Below, in pieces: positions 1-8,139 of a stretch of 64,000 nt of DNA. The notes beneath the pieces are model-generated. The model ran no database searches, was not told the DNA's origin, and worked only from the letters and a program-made list of their open reading frames with translations. The number at the start of each line of letters is the position of its first letter. The first letter of the stretch is position 1. The position numbers and the translations under genes are program-made. Origin of the DNA: Flavobacterium piscisymbiosum (GTDB taxonomy: Bacteria; Bacteroidota; Bacteroidia; Flavobacteriales; Flavobacteriaceae); assembly GCF_020905295.1 (NCBI RefSeq), contig NZ_JAJJMM010000001.1:1116001-1180000 (forward strand), read 5' to 3'.

Positions 1-507
1 AATCATGGCTGCTGTCATGATCATTTCCATTGCGCGGCCTTTACCTACTAATTGTGGCAAACGCTGTGTTCCTCCGTAACCTGGAATTAATCCTAAAGTC
101 ACTTCCGGCAATCCCATTTTTGCATTGTCTGATGCTACTCTAAAGTGACATGCCATTGCTAATTCTAATCCGCCACCAAGAGCAAAACCGTTTACGGCAG
201 CAATTACGGGTTTCTTAAGGTTTTCGATATAATCAAAAAGTGATTCTTGTCCTTCGGCGGCTAATTGCGCTCCTTCGATAATCGTATAATTGGCAAATTC
301 TGAGATATCAGCTCCGGCAACGAATGCTTTTTCGCCAAATCCTGTTAGTATAATTACACGAACATCATCGTTTTTGCCTAATAATTTAATGGCTTTACTC
401 AAGTCGCTGATTGTCGCTTTGTTTAAAGCATTTAACTTTGTAGGTCTATTAATGGTTACGGTTGCAATTTTGTCTTCAATCGAGATTAAAAGATTTTCGT
501 AGTTCAT
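1..507 (-). CDS. Enoyl-CoA hydratase/isomerase (crotonase) family protein, 3' end cut by window
   Basis: The start (ATG at 507) and 169 codons are present; the C-terminus lies beyond position 1. The crotonase fold is clear: an oxyanion-hole motif AGADISEF near residues 66-73, the Gly-rich NGFALGGGLELAMAC stretch near 105-119, and LPEVTLGLIPGYGGTQRLP near 133-151, where Glu135 fits the catalytic Glu. The family hydrates trans-2-enoyl-CoA in fatty-acid or amino-acid breakdown; the exact substrate cannot be read from this fragment. The start lies 9 bp after the stop of the histidine kinase gene, so the two are probably cotranscribed. The family is certain, the specificity open. Confidence 0.9.
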   Translation of the reverse strand, partial: MNYENLLISIEDKIATVTINRPTKLNALNKATISDLSKAIKLLGKNDDVRVIILTGFGEKAFVAGADISEFANYTIIEGAQLAAEGQESLFDYIENLKKPVIAAVNGFALGGGLELAMACHFRVASDNAKMGLPEVTLGLIPGYGGTQRLPQLVGKGRAMEMIMTAAMI

Positions 508-516
508 GACGTTAGT

Positions 517-1989
517 TTATGAGTTTGTAATGGGTAAAGAAACTCTGAATGTGGTTCCTTTTCCGTATGTTGATTCAAAGGTAATTGTTCCTTTGTAATT
601 TTCTATGATGTTTTTTATAATTCCGAGACCTAGTCCCATTCCGCTGGTTTTGGTGGTGAATTTTGGTTCGAAAATTCGGCTTGTATCTTGTTTCTGGATT
701 CCAATTCCGTTGTCTTTTACAGCAATCTCTACATTATTGTCTCTGCGTTTTACCGTTACAACAATAGATTTATGAAACTGACTTTCCGGAATAGCCTGAG
801 TTGCATTTTTAACGAGATTGGTAATCACACGAATCAATTGTGTACGATCCATTTTTGAGATGATTTCCTCTTCTTCGCTTTCGAAAACAATATAATCTTC
901 GTTGAAAATATCCAAGGCCAATTCAACAACCTCAACTACATTCAAAGTTTCGTTTTGCTGCGCGGGCATCGACGCAAAATTCGAAAATGCCGAAGCAACC
1001 GCCGTCATCGTATCGATTTGCTGAATTAAAGTTTCGGAATAATCGTTTAGTTTCTGCTTTACATCCGGTGCTGTTGGATCAAACTTGCGCTGAAAGCTTT
1101 GCACCGTTAAACGCATCGGCGTAAGCGGATTTTTAATTTCGTGTGCGACTTGTTTTGCCATTTCCCGCCAGGCTTCTTCACGTTCGCTTTGCGCTAATTT
1201 TATCGCACTGGTTTCTAACTTATCGACCATTCCGTTATACGCCTTTATCAGGAAGTTCACTTCCTTGCTATTGGCTTCTAATACGATTTTCTCGTTTTTC
1301 TGATCCAAATTGGTTTCTTCTAAACGATCTGAAATGGTTTTTAGTGATTTTGTGATATAAGTCGAAAGGAAATAGGCCAATGCAAAAGCGACAACCAGCA
1401 TAAACGAATAGACCTGACTTAAACGAATCAGAAAGGTATTCAGTTCGTTGTCATAATAACCATCGTCTTCTAAATAAGGAAGATTTAAGATACCAAGCGG
1501 TTTGAATTTTTCGTCTTTGATCAAGCTATAAGAAGATCTGTTCTTAACTCCGTCTATGGTTTTAATATCCACAAAACGCTTTTCGATCGAAGAACGAACT
1601 AATTTCAGGATATATTCCGGAATTGGCGGCGCTACTTTATCAACCGCAAAAGATTCTTTTGATGATTTTAGTAGTTTCCCGTCAAGACTGTAAATATTGA
1701 TTTCGATTTTGTGAATCTGGGCCAGTTCGTGGATTTTATCTTTAAAAATAAGGTCCAGATTTCCAGTTTTTAAAGGATACGTTGTAGTCGATAAAACATA
1801 GTTGATATGTTCTTTTACCGCATTTTCTTTGCGCTCGAGACGTTCCTGATGGTATTCTTTGGCTTCATTTTTAAACTGAATAATAGAAATGGAAGCCAAT
1901 AAAAAAGATGCTACAACAATCAATACAATCATCGAAAGGAAAATCCTGACACGCAATGAAAGCATCGACATTTTGAAGTTGTTCAGCAT
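517..1989 (-). CDS. NtrY-like membrane sensor histidine kinase
   Basis: A 490-residue inner-membrane two-component kinase. A first membrane helix lies at about residues 15-37, followed by a periplasmic sensor region to about 190, a second helix at about 192-212 and a HAMP-like linker to about 260. The HisKA box has phospho-acceptor His283 in HEIKNPLTP, whose following residues are typical of NtrY-type kinases. The ATPase domain shows an N box (ITNLVKNATQAI), a G1 box (VKDNGIGI) and a G2 box (GMGLGLGI). No response regulator is adjacent, so its partner is elsewhere or beyond the window. The downstream crotonase gene starts 9 bp later. The signal sensed is unknown. Confidence 0.93.
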   Translation of the reverse strand: MLNNFKMSMLSLRVRIFLSMIVLIVVASFLLASISIIQFKNEAKEYHQERLERKENAVKEHINYVLSTTTYPLKTGNLDLIFKDKIHELAQIHKIEINIYSLDGKLLKSSKESFAVDKVAPPIPEYILKLVRSSIEKRFVDIKTIDGVKNRSSYSLIKDEKFKPLGILNLPYLEDDGYYDNELNTFLIRLSQVYSFMLVVAFALAYFLSTYITKSLKTISDRLEETNLDQKNEKIVLEANSKEVNFLIKAYNGMVDKLETSAIKLAQSEREEAWREMAKQVAHEIKNPLTPMRLTVQSFQRKFDPTAPDVKQKLNDYSETLIQQIDTMTAVASAFSNFASMPAQQNETLNVVEVVELALDIFNEDYIVFESEEEEIISKMDRTQLIRVITNLVKNATQAIPESQFHKSIVVTVKRRDNNVEIAVKDNGIGIQKQDTSRIFEPKFTTKTSGMGLGLGIIKNIIENYKGTITFESTYGKGTTFRVSLPITNS

Positions 1990-2001
1990 ATATTTTTAGT
2001 A

Positions 2002-2076
2002 TTCAGTCTCAGTATTCAGTCTCAGTCTCAGTCTCAGTGTAAACTGAAAACTGTGACTGTGACTGTGACTGAAAAC
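2002..2076. repeat. AGTCTCAG/GTGACT palindromic intergenic repeat, copy 1
   Basis: The gap between hemJ and the kinase gene holds a run of TCAGTCTCAG-type units followed by the complementary TGACTGTGACTG units, forming a long imperfect hairpin ending in GACTGAAAAC. A related element follows hemE (9172-9239) and part of one follows the broken DUF4349 gene (29888-29920). It overlaps or abuts the hemJ stop and may act as a terminator or RNA stabiliser. Confidence 0.75.
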
Positions 2077-2624
2077 TATTTTCTTTCTCTTATTCTTTTA
2101 TAAAATCGGAAACCCAGCATTATTAAAACCGAAAATAAAATGATTCCGATAACACCGAAAATCCAGTTGATGGCACTTTTTAAAATTACTAAAAAAACCA
2201 CTGCAAAAAGTATAATCGTGGCGCCTTCATTCCATAAACGCATAAAATTGTTGGAATATTTTACCTCGTTATTTTGTAATTGCCTGAAAATTTGATGGCA
2301 TTTTAAATGGTACAAATACAACAAGAACACGAAAGCCAACTTTACATGCATCCATGGCATTTTGAGCCAGGCTTGTCCTAAGTCTGTAAAAAACAACATC
2401 CAAAAAGCAAAAATACTCGCCAAAATTGCTGATGGCCACGTAATAATGTACCACAAACGGTAGGTCATTATTTTGTATTGCGCTTGTAAAATCTCTTTTT
2501 CAGGTGAAGGTTTTTCATTGGCTTCGATTTGGTAAACAAACAAACGCACAATATAAAACAAACCCGCAAACCAGGTTATTACAAAAATAAGATGCAGCGA
2601 TTTCAGATAGTTATAATACTCCAT
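2076..2624 (-). CDS. hemJ: Protoporphyrinogen IX oxidase HemJ (UPF0093/CopD-like membrane protein)
   Basis: A small polytopic membrane protein of 182 residues with four or five hydrophobic helices. The N-terminal motif LHLIFVITWFAGLFYIVRLF carries the conserved His and Trp of HemJ, which oxidises protoporphyrinogen IX to protoporphyrin IX. I start at ATG 2624 (MEYYNYLK), the usual HemJ N-terminus; the longer reading frame would need TTG at 2639. The gene lies 92 bp downstream of hemH on the same strand, so it supplies the step just before ferrochelatase. No HemG or HemY is present in the window, consistent with HemJ filling that role. Confidence 0.88.
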   Translation of the reverse strand: MEYYNYLKSLHLIFVITWFAGLFYIVRLFVYQIEANEKPSPEKEILQAQYKIMTYRLWYIITWPSAILASIFAFWMLFFTDLGQAWLKMPWMHVKLAFVFLLYLYHLKCHQIFRQLQNNEVKYSNNFMRLWNEGATIILFAVVFLVILKSAINWIFGVIGIILFSVLIMLGFRFYKRIRERK

Positions 2625-2630
2625 TATTAT

Positions 2631-2660
2631 TTGTTTCAAGTTTAAGGTTTCAAGTTTTTT
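2631..2660. repeat. TTTCAAGTTTAAGG-type short repeat
   Basis: The short gap between hemH and hemJ contains two near-identical TTTCAAGTTT units separated by AAGG. I see no terminator, so readthrough from hemH to hemJ is likely. A minor member of the dispersed intergenic repeats of this genome. Confidence 0.4.
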
Positions 2661-2716
2661 TAAAGTTGATTTTCATGCAACAATCTTTCTTCTTTACTCT
2701 TTACTCTATTTTCTAA

Positions 2717-3730
2717 TTATTTAGCCCATTCGTTAATCCAATTACCAACAGTTTCGCACCATTCGTCATCATCATTCAAACATGGGATTGCTAAGAATTT
2801 ATCTCCTCCATTTTTCTCGAAATCTTCTTTGGCACGCATTGCAATTTCCTCAAGAGTTTCTAAACAATCAGATACGAAAGCTGGTGTTACAACTGCAAGA
2901 TTCCTGATTCCTTTTCCTGGCATTTTATCGATTTCAACATCGGTATAAGGCTCTAACCATTTGTCTCCCGCTAAACGCGATTGAAAAGTCAGACTGTATT
3001 TATCTTCAGGAAGTCCTAATAATTTAACGACTTGCTTTGTAGTTTCATAACATTGATGACGGTAACAGAAATCGTGTGCCGGTGAAGGCGTGTTACAACA
3101 AGAACCATCAATTTTACAATGTGATTTGGTTACATCGGTTTTGCGAATATGACGTTCCGGGATTCCATGATATGAAAACAATAAATGATCGTAATCAAAT
3201 CCCACTAAATGTTTCTGAATTGAATCGGCCAAATTCTTGATATAATCCGGTTTGTTGTAAAACGCAGGAACATCTGTAAAAGTCATTTGAGGGAATTTCT
3301 TTTTACGAATTTCTTCTGCTTTTACTAAAATAGTCAAAGTCGAAGCCATTGCGTATTGCGGATACAAAGGGAAAAGCAATACTTCGGTAACGCCTTTATC
3401 ATGCAATTCCTGAAGTCCTTTTTCGATTGTCATACTTCCGTAACGCATAGAAAGTGCTACCGGAACATTTACCAGAGGTTGTACTTTTTTCTGCATTCTT
3501 TCTGAAAGTACTACCAAAGGAGAGCCTTCTTCCCACCAGATTTTTTTATAAGCATGTGCTGATTCTTCTGGTCTTTTTCTTAAAATAATTCCACGAACTA
3601 GCAAAGCCCTTAATAAATACGGAACATCGATCACGTATTTATCCATTAAAAATTCGTCTAAATACGGTTTTACATCTTTTGGTTCCGGACTTTCTGGAGA
3701 TCCTAAGTTTACTAATAATACGCCTTTCAT
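2717..3730 (-). CDS. hemH: Ferrochelatase HemH
   Basis: Inserts Fe2+ into protoporphyrin IX, the last step of protoheme synthesis. The 337 residues have the full ferrochelatase length: N-terminal GVLLVNLGSPESPEP, PLYPQYAMASTLT near 121-133, and the active-site SYHGIPERH with His188. A Cys-rich segment at about 205-227 (Cys205, 211, 212, 222, 227) is a feature I associate with Bacteroidota-type enzymes. It may bind metal, but that is inference. The gene heads a minus-strand run with hemJ and lies back to back, beyond the AraC gene, with the rest of the heme pathway. ATG 3730 gives the canonical N-terminus. Confidence 0.97.
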   Translation of the reverse strand: MKGVLLVNLGSPESPEPKDVKPYLDEFLMDKYVIDVPYLLRALLVRGIILRKRPEESAHAYKKIWWEEGSPLVVLSERMQKKVQPLVNVPVALSMRYGSMTIEKGLQELHDKGVTEVLLFPLYPQYAMASTLTILVKAEEIRKKKFPQMTFTDVPAFYNKPDYIKNLADSIQKHLVGFDYDHLLFSYHGIPERHIRKTDVTKSHCKIDGSCCNTPSPAHDFCYRHQCYETTKQVVKLLGLPEDKYSLTFQSRLAGDKWLEPYTDVEIDKMPGKGIRNLAVVTPAFVSDCLETLEEIAMRAKEDFEKNGGDKFLAIPCLNDDDEWCETVGNWINEWAK

Positions 3731-3735
3731 TTATT

Positions 3736-3775
3736 CTTTGCTTTAGGCTTTAAGCTCTAGGCTTTAAGCATTTAA
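3736..3775. repeat. GCTTTAGGCTTTAAGC repeat, copy upstream of hemH
   Basis: Two units of GCTTTAGGCTTTAAGC / GCTCTAGGCTTTAAGC lie directly upstream of the hemH start. The same sequence family occurs three times between hemD and hemE (8017-8130). The unit is partly self-complementary (GCTTTA...TAAGC). Confidence 0.7.
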
Positions 3776-3898
3776 TTTGTTTTTAAAAATTTCGTCAAAA
3801 GTAGAACTTGCTGCTTTTTAGAAATATGATAATTATTATTTTTTATTTATTGTTGAATATCTAAAATTGATTCTCTACCTAACGTTGTTATACTTTTT

Positions 3899-3958
3899 CT
3901 CGCAGATTTCGCAGATCTTGCAGATTTTTTAATTCGTGCTAATCTGTGAAATTTGTGT
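3899..3958. repeat. CGCAGATTTCGCAGAT-type repeat between hemH and the AraC gene
   Basis: Three short units (CGCAGATTTCGCAGATCTTGCAGATTTTTT) are followed by a partly complementary AATCTGTGAAATTTGTG arm, giving an imperfect hairpin just after the stop of the AraC gene. A distant relative is at 30603-30645. The rest of the gap from 3776 to 3898 shows nothing recognisable. Confidence 0.6.
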
Positions 3959-4831
3959 TTAAACATTCGTATTAATCGACATCAAATACTTTTTCGGAGT
4001 TGTAGCAAACTTTTTCTTGAATGCCGCTATAAAGTGACTTCCGGTGCTGTAGCCTATTTTCAACCCTACTTCGTTTACATTATAAGATCCGCTGTCGAGT
4101 AGTTTTCGGGCGAAATCCATTTTATAATCGAATAGAAATCCATAAACCGTATCTCCGTAAATTTGTTTGAAACCCATTTTCAGTTTCTTCAAATTCAAAC
4201 CAATTTCATCTGCCAACTCTTGCAATCCCGGAGGTTCAGCCATATTGGCGATGATAATTTCTTTGGCTTTTCTGATCTTCAAAACGTTATCTTCATCAAT
4301 CAAAAACGGACATTGTTCTGCGTTTGGATCTTCGGTTCTATTAAAATACAAACTCAGTAATTCGTATCCTTTTCCTTTATAATAAAGGTTTTTTATCGAC
4401 GGATGTAAGTTATAATGAAACAGTTGACTCAAAACAATCGCCATTGACGGACTTATATTTCCTTCGTTATAATACTTTTTGTCCTTATTGTCCGGACTTA
4501 AAAAAGTAATATAGTCTGCTTCTGCAGAAAACAACGCGTGAAATTTCTTAATGGAGACAATTACAGAAATTACCCAAGAATTTGGAGCCAACTCTAAATT
4601 CAATGGTAATTCTTTCTGCGGATTGTACAAAAGCAACGATTTTTCTTCTTTCAGATCTAAAGCATAACTGCCTTGATTAAACAAGAATTTGGCATTCCCT
4701 TTTATCCCGAAATGAAACTGTATCAGGCCACTACCTACTTCGTGTTGTCCGAAAAAGGGCTCTGAACTGTCATTTTGAAAACGAATAAGCGTAAAGTCGT
4801 CTTCAATTTTAATAATTTCCTGAGAACTCAT
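3959..4831 (-). CDS. AraC-family transcriptional regulator next to the heme genes
   Basis: A 290-residue regulator with an N-terminal cupin-like sensing half (about 1-180) and a C-terminal double helix-turn-helix (about 190-290). The second HTH includes VNEVGLKIGYSTGSHFIAAF followed by a TPKKYL motif, the signature of the family. It is divergent from hemA across a 228-bp gap that contains two AAGTACTT palindromes, so control of hemA and of itself is the simplest reading; this is inference from position. It could instead respond to iron or another signal. No membrane segments. Confidence 0.9.
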   Translation of the reverse strand: MSSQEIIKIEDDFTLIRFQNDSSEPFFGQHEVGSGLIQFHFGIKGNAKFLFNQGSYALDLKEEKSLLLYNPQKELPLNLELAPNSWVISVIVSIKKFHALFSAEADYITFLSPDNKDKKYYNEGNISPSMAIVLSQLFHYNLHPSIKNLYYKGKGYELLSLYFNRTEDPNAEQCPFLIDEDNVLKIRKAKEIIIANMAEPPGLQELADEIGLNLKKLKMGFKQIYGDTVYGFLFDYKMDFARKLLDSGSYNVNEVGLKIGYSTGSHFIAAFKKKFATTPKKYLMSINTNV

Positions 4832-4927
4832 AGCGATGTTTTTTTAGTACAAAAATCAAGACAACTACAATATCTTATTTAGAATCACTCTAAACAAAAC
4901 ATTTCTAACGAGCTGATTTTACTACAA

Positions 4928-4997
4928 AAGTACTTCTTTTTGCATAAAAACAGATGTTTAGAAACAAAAAAACATGTAGCGATACAAAAAGTACTTT
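4928..4997. promoter_or_regulatory. Candidate operator: two AAGTACTT palindromes between araC-type gene and hemA
   Basis: AAGTACTT (4928-4935) and AAAGTACTTT (4988-4997) are perfect palindromes with centres 61 bp apart, both in A/T-rich flanks (ACAAAAGTACTT, ACAAAAAGTACTTT). The spacing, near six helical turns, fits a looping or paired AraC-type operator. Binding is not demonstrated. Confidence 0.45.
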
Positions 4998-5026
4998 GAG
5001 CGTTACTTTTATAAACACTATAATCA

Positions 5027-5034
5027 TAATTTTG
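5027..5034 (+). promoter_or_regulatory. Putative hemA promoter -7 element (TAATTTTG)
   Basis: TAATTTTG matches the Bacteroidota -7 consensus TAnnTTTG and lies 25 bp upstream of the hemA ATG, just downstream of the second AAGTACTT palindrome. No clear -33 TTTG is visible at the ideal spacing. Confidence 0.5.
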
Positions 5035-5059
5035 TTGACACTTTTATGAAAGTGAATTT

Positions 5060-6310
5060 ATGGAAAACAATAACGTACCGAAACATCTTTATTTTTACTC
5101 AGTTGGTCTGAGTTACAAAAAAGCCGATGCTGAGGTAAGAGGTCAATTTAGTTTGGATGCAATTGCAAAAACGCGTTTGCTGGAACAGGCTAAAGAAGAA
5201 GGAATTGAAAGTTTGATTGTCACTTCGACTTGTAACAGAACCGAAATCTACGGTTTTGCAGAACATCCATTTCAATTGATAAAACTAATTTGTGATAACA
5301 GCAACGGTTCTGTTGATGCTTTTCAGAAAGTTGGTTTTGTTTACAAAAATCAGGAAGCCATTAATCATATGTTTCGTGTAGGAACTGGTTTAGACAGTCA
5401 GATTCTAGGCGATTTTGAGATTATTTCTCAAATTAAAACCAGTTTTGCGCATTCTAAATCTATGAATTTAGCGAATGCTTTCTTAGAAAGATTGGTAAAC
5501 GCGGTAATTCAGGCGAGTAAAAAAATCAAAAACGAAACTGAAATTAGTTCAGGCGCAACATCAGTTTCTTTTGCATCGGTACAATACATTCTTAAAAATG
5601 TAGAAGATATCGGTAATAAAAATATTTTACTTTTTGGAACAGGAAAAATCGGAAGAAATACTTGCGAAAATCTTGTAAAACATACCAAAAACGAACATAT
5701 TACTTTAATTAACCGAACTAAAGACAAAGCTGAGAAATTAGCCGGAAAACTAAATTTGATTGTTAAAGATTATTCGGAGTTACACTTAGAACTTCAAAAA
5801 GCGGATGTAGTGGTTGTCGCTACAGGTGCTCAAAACCCAACGGTTGACAAAGCCATTTTGAATCTAAAAAAACCTTTATTGATTTTAGATTTATCGATTC
5901 CAAAAAACGTAAATGAAAACGTAGAGGAATTAGAAGGTGTAACGTTGATTCACATGGATTATTTGTCTCAACTGACAGATGAAACTCTGGAAAACAGAAA
6001 ACTACACATTCCGGCTGCCGAAGCAATTATCGAAGAAGTAAAAGAGGAATTTGTTACCTGGACAAAAGGAAGAAAATTTGCTCCAACTATAAATGCTTTA
6101 AAAGAAAAGCTGAACGCTATTAAAGTTTCGGAATTAGACTTTCAAAGCAGAAAAATTGCAGATTTTAATGAAGCTCAGGCTGAAATCATCAGCAACAGAA
6201 TCATCCAGAAAATCACCACTCATTTTGCCAATCACTTAAAAGACGACGATACCATGGTCGATGAAAGCATCGAATGGATCGAAAAAGTCTTTAAAATAAA
6301 AGCATCTTAA
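5060..6310 (+). CDS. hemA: Glutamyl-tRNA reductase HemA
   Basis: First committed step of C5-route heme synthesis: reduces glutamyl-tRNA(Glu) to glutamate-1-semialdehyde with NADPH. The 416 residues show the catalytic domain with nucleophile Cys58 in TSTCNRTEIYG, then VGTGLDSQILGDFEI near 108-122, an NADPH-binding Rossmann region starting ILLFGTGKIGR near 188-198, and a C-terminal helical dimerisation domain. It is the first gene of the plus-strand heme run and faces the AraC-type regulator, making it the expected control point. HemL, which takes the next step, is not in the window. Confidence 0.97.
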   Translation: MENNNVPKHLYFYSVGLSYKKADAEVRGQFSLDAIAKTRLLEQAKEEGIESLIVTSTCNRTEIYGFAEHPFQLIKLICDNSNGSVDAFQKVGFVYKNQEAINHMFRVGTGLDSQILGDFEIISQIKTSFAHSKSMNLANAFLERLVNAVIQASKKIKNETEISSGATSVSFASVQYILKNVEDIGNKNILLFGTGKIGRNTCENLVKHTKNEHITLINRTKDKAEKLAGKLNLIVKDYSELHLELQKADVVVVATGAQNPTVDKAILNLKKPLLILDLSIPKNVNENVEELEGVTLIHMDYLSQLTDETLENRKLHIPAAEAIIEEVKEEFVTWTKGRKFAPTINALKEKLNAIKVSELDFQSRKIADFNEAQAEIISNRIIQKITTHFANHLKDDDTMVDESIEWIEKVFKIKAS

Positions 6311-6322
6311 AAACATAACTCC

Positions 6323-6407
6323 TTTCACCATATAAGTTATATAAGTTCATTTAATTATAGTTGTTTACGCATTGCTTAAATTTACTTATATAACTTATAT
6401 GGTGGAA
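6323..6407. repeat. Perfect 20-bp inverted repeat between hemA and hemC
   Basis: The arm ACCATATAAGTTATATAAGT (6327-6346) is exactly the reverse complement of 6384-6403, with a 37-nt loop; flanking TTTC/GAAA extends the stem. The hairpin fills the gap and could be a terminator, an attenuator or a mobile palindrome. No T-run follows on the plus strand. Confidence 0.8.
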
Positions 6408-6419
6408 AAACAGTAAAAA

Positions 6420-7343
6420 ATGGCTGAAAAAACAATTAGAATTGGAACTCGCGATAGCGAACTAGCACTTTGGCAAGCACATACTGTCGAAAAAAAACTA
6501 AATGATTTGGGTCATAAAACCGAAATTGTTGCGGTAAAATCTACAGGTGATATTATTCTTGACAAACCGCTTTACGAACTCGGAATCACCGGAATTTTCA
6601 CTAAAACTTTAGATATTGCTATGATTAATGGCAGTATTGATATTGCGGTTCATTCTATGAAAGATGTTCCAACAGCTTTACCAAAAGGAATTGTTCAGGC
6701 GGCAGTTTTAGAAAGAGCTAATGTTTTGGATATCTTAGTTCATAAAGGAAATCCTGATTTCGCAAATCCAAGTACGATTGCAACCGGAAGTTTACGTCGT
6801 CAGGCGCAATGGTTTAACAAATATCCTAATCATACGGTGGTTGATTTACGTGGAAACGTAAATACGCGTATGCAAAAATTAGAAGACAATAACTGGGATG
6901 GAGCTGTTTTTGCTGCTGCAGGATTGGAGCGCATTAACCTAAAACCAGGAAACTTTATAGATTTAGATTGGATGATTCCGGCACCTGCACAAGGCGCAAT
7001 GCTAGTTGTAGCAATGGAGAACGACAATTATACGCTGGATGCACTTTCGCAATTGAATCATATCGAAACGGAGATTTGTACCTATATTGAACGTCAGTTT
7101 TTAAGAACGCTGGAAGGCGGTTGTACGGCGCCAATTGGAGCTTTGGTAAAATATAATGAAGACGAAGACACATTGCATTTTCAAGGCGTTTTACTTTCGG
7201 TTGATGGAAAGCAAAAATTAGAAATCGATAAAACGGTTGATATTGCCGAATGGAAAAAACTAGGTTTCTTTGCTGCTCAGGAAATTTTAAACAATGGCGG
7301 AGCGGAATTGATGGCATCTATTAAAGAATCTTTAAAAAAATAA
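6420..7343 (+). CDS. hemC: Porphobilinogen deaminase (hydroxymethylbilane synthase) HemC
   Basis: Joins four porphobilinogens into hydroxymethylbilane. The 307-residue protein has the family's length and motifs: IRIGTRDSELALWQ at the N-terminus, VHSMKDVPT near 79-87, GSLRRQAQW near 123-131, LRGNVNTRMQKL near 143-154, and the dipyrromethane-cofactor loop LEGGCTAPIGA near 231-241 with its cofactor-attaching Cys. The stop overlaps the hemD start (TAATG), so the two are translationally coupled. Confidence 0.97.
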   Translation: MAEKTIRIGTRDSELALWQAHTVEKKLNDLGHKTEIVAVKSTGDIILDKPLYELGITGIFTKTLDIAMINGSIDIAVHSMKDVPTALPKGIVQAAVLERANVLDILVHKGNPDFANPSTIATGSLRRQAQWFNKYPNHTVVDLRGNVNTRMQKLEDNNWDGAVFAAAGLERINLKPGNFIDLDWMIPAPAQGAMLVVAMENDNYTLDALSQLNHIETEICTYIERQFLRTLEGGCTAPIGALVKYNEDEDTLHFQGVLLSVDGKQKLEIDKTVDIAEWKKLGFFAAQEILNNGGAELMASIKESLKK

Positions 7344-8017
7344 TGGCAAAATCAATTCAAATATTATCTACAAAAAAGCTGCCGGGCGAACAAAAACAAG
7401 CATTGGTAAAAGCCAATATTGAAGTAACCGAATCTGATTTTATTCAAACCCAAAACAAACCTTTCGAACTTAAAGATATCAACGAGAATCTGATTTTCAC
7501 GAGTCAGAATGCGGTTCACAGTGTTTTAGCTGATCCAAAATCTGAACAACTGAAAAGTAAAAATGTATTTTGCGTAGGCTTAAAAACCAAAATTCTTTTA
7601 TCAGAAAGCGGATTCAATGTTGTTGCGTATACCGGTTACGCAGCAGATTTAGCAGAAATCATCACTTTGATTTACCGTACTGAAAGTTATACTTTTTTTA
7701 GCGGAAACCTTCGTAGAGAAACTTTACCACAAGCTCTAAAAGAGGCTGATGTGAAGTTTAATGAAATTCAGGTTTATGATACTTCATTAACGCCTCAGAA
7801 AATAAAAACTGCTGTTGACGGGATCTTATTTTTTAGTCCTTCCGGAGTTGAAAGTTATCTGAAAGACAACACGATCAAGAAAGAAAAGTGCTTTTGTATT
7901 GGAGAAACCACTGCAGAAGCTTTACATAAAATTACAAAAAACATCATCATTGCAGATCAGCCAACGGTTGAAGACGTCATCGAAGATGTAATTGCTGAAT
8001 ACAGCAATAAACTTTAA
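7343..8017 (+). CDS. hemD: Uroporphyrinogen-III synthase HemD
   Basis: Cyclises hydroxymethylbilane to uroporphyrinogen III. The protein is 224 residues and, as usual for HemD, weakly conserved. The recognisable pieces are LIFTSQNAVHSV near 49-60, the paired Rossmann-like halves, VDGILFFSPSGVESYL near 152-167 and CFCIGETTAEAL near 177-188. Position decides the call: the ATG overlaps the hemC stop by one base and hemE follows. It has no fused methyltransferase domain. Confidence 0.9.
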   Translation: MAKSIQILSTKKLPGEQKQALVKANIEVTESDFIQTQNKPFELKDINENLIFTSQNAVHSVLADPKSEQLKSKNVFCVGLKTKILLSESGFNVVAYTGYAADLAEIITLIYRTESYTFFSGNLRRETLPQALKEADVKFNEIQVYDTSLTPQKIKTAVDGILFFSPSGVESYLKDNTIKKEKCFCIGETTAEALHKITKNIIIADQPTVEDVIEDVIAEYSNKL

Positions 8018-8130
8018 GCCTTAGGCCATAAGCAAAAAAATTTATATAGCAATACGCTTTAGGCTTTAAGCCGTAAGCAAATAATAAAACAGAAAACAAC
8101 GCTTAAAGCCTAAAGCTTAAAGCCTAAAGC
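8017..8130. repeat. GCTTTAGGCTTTAAGC palindromic repeats between hemD and hemE
   Basis: Three elements lie in tandem: AAGCCTTAGGCCATAAGC (8017-8033), GCTTTAGGCTTTAAGC (about 8056-8071) and the complementary GCTTAAAGCCTAAAGC pair (8101-8130). The last arm can pair with the middle one, giving a long stem directly upstream of hemE. A sister copy is upstream of hemH (3736-3775). Confidence 0.75.
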
Positions 8131-8139
8131 AACAAAAAA

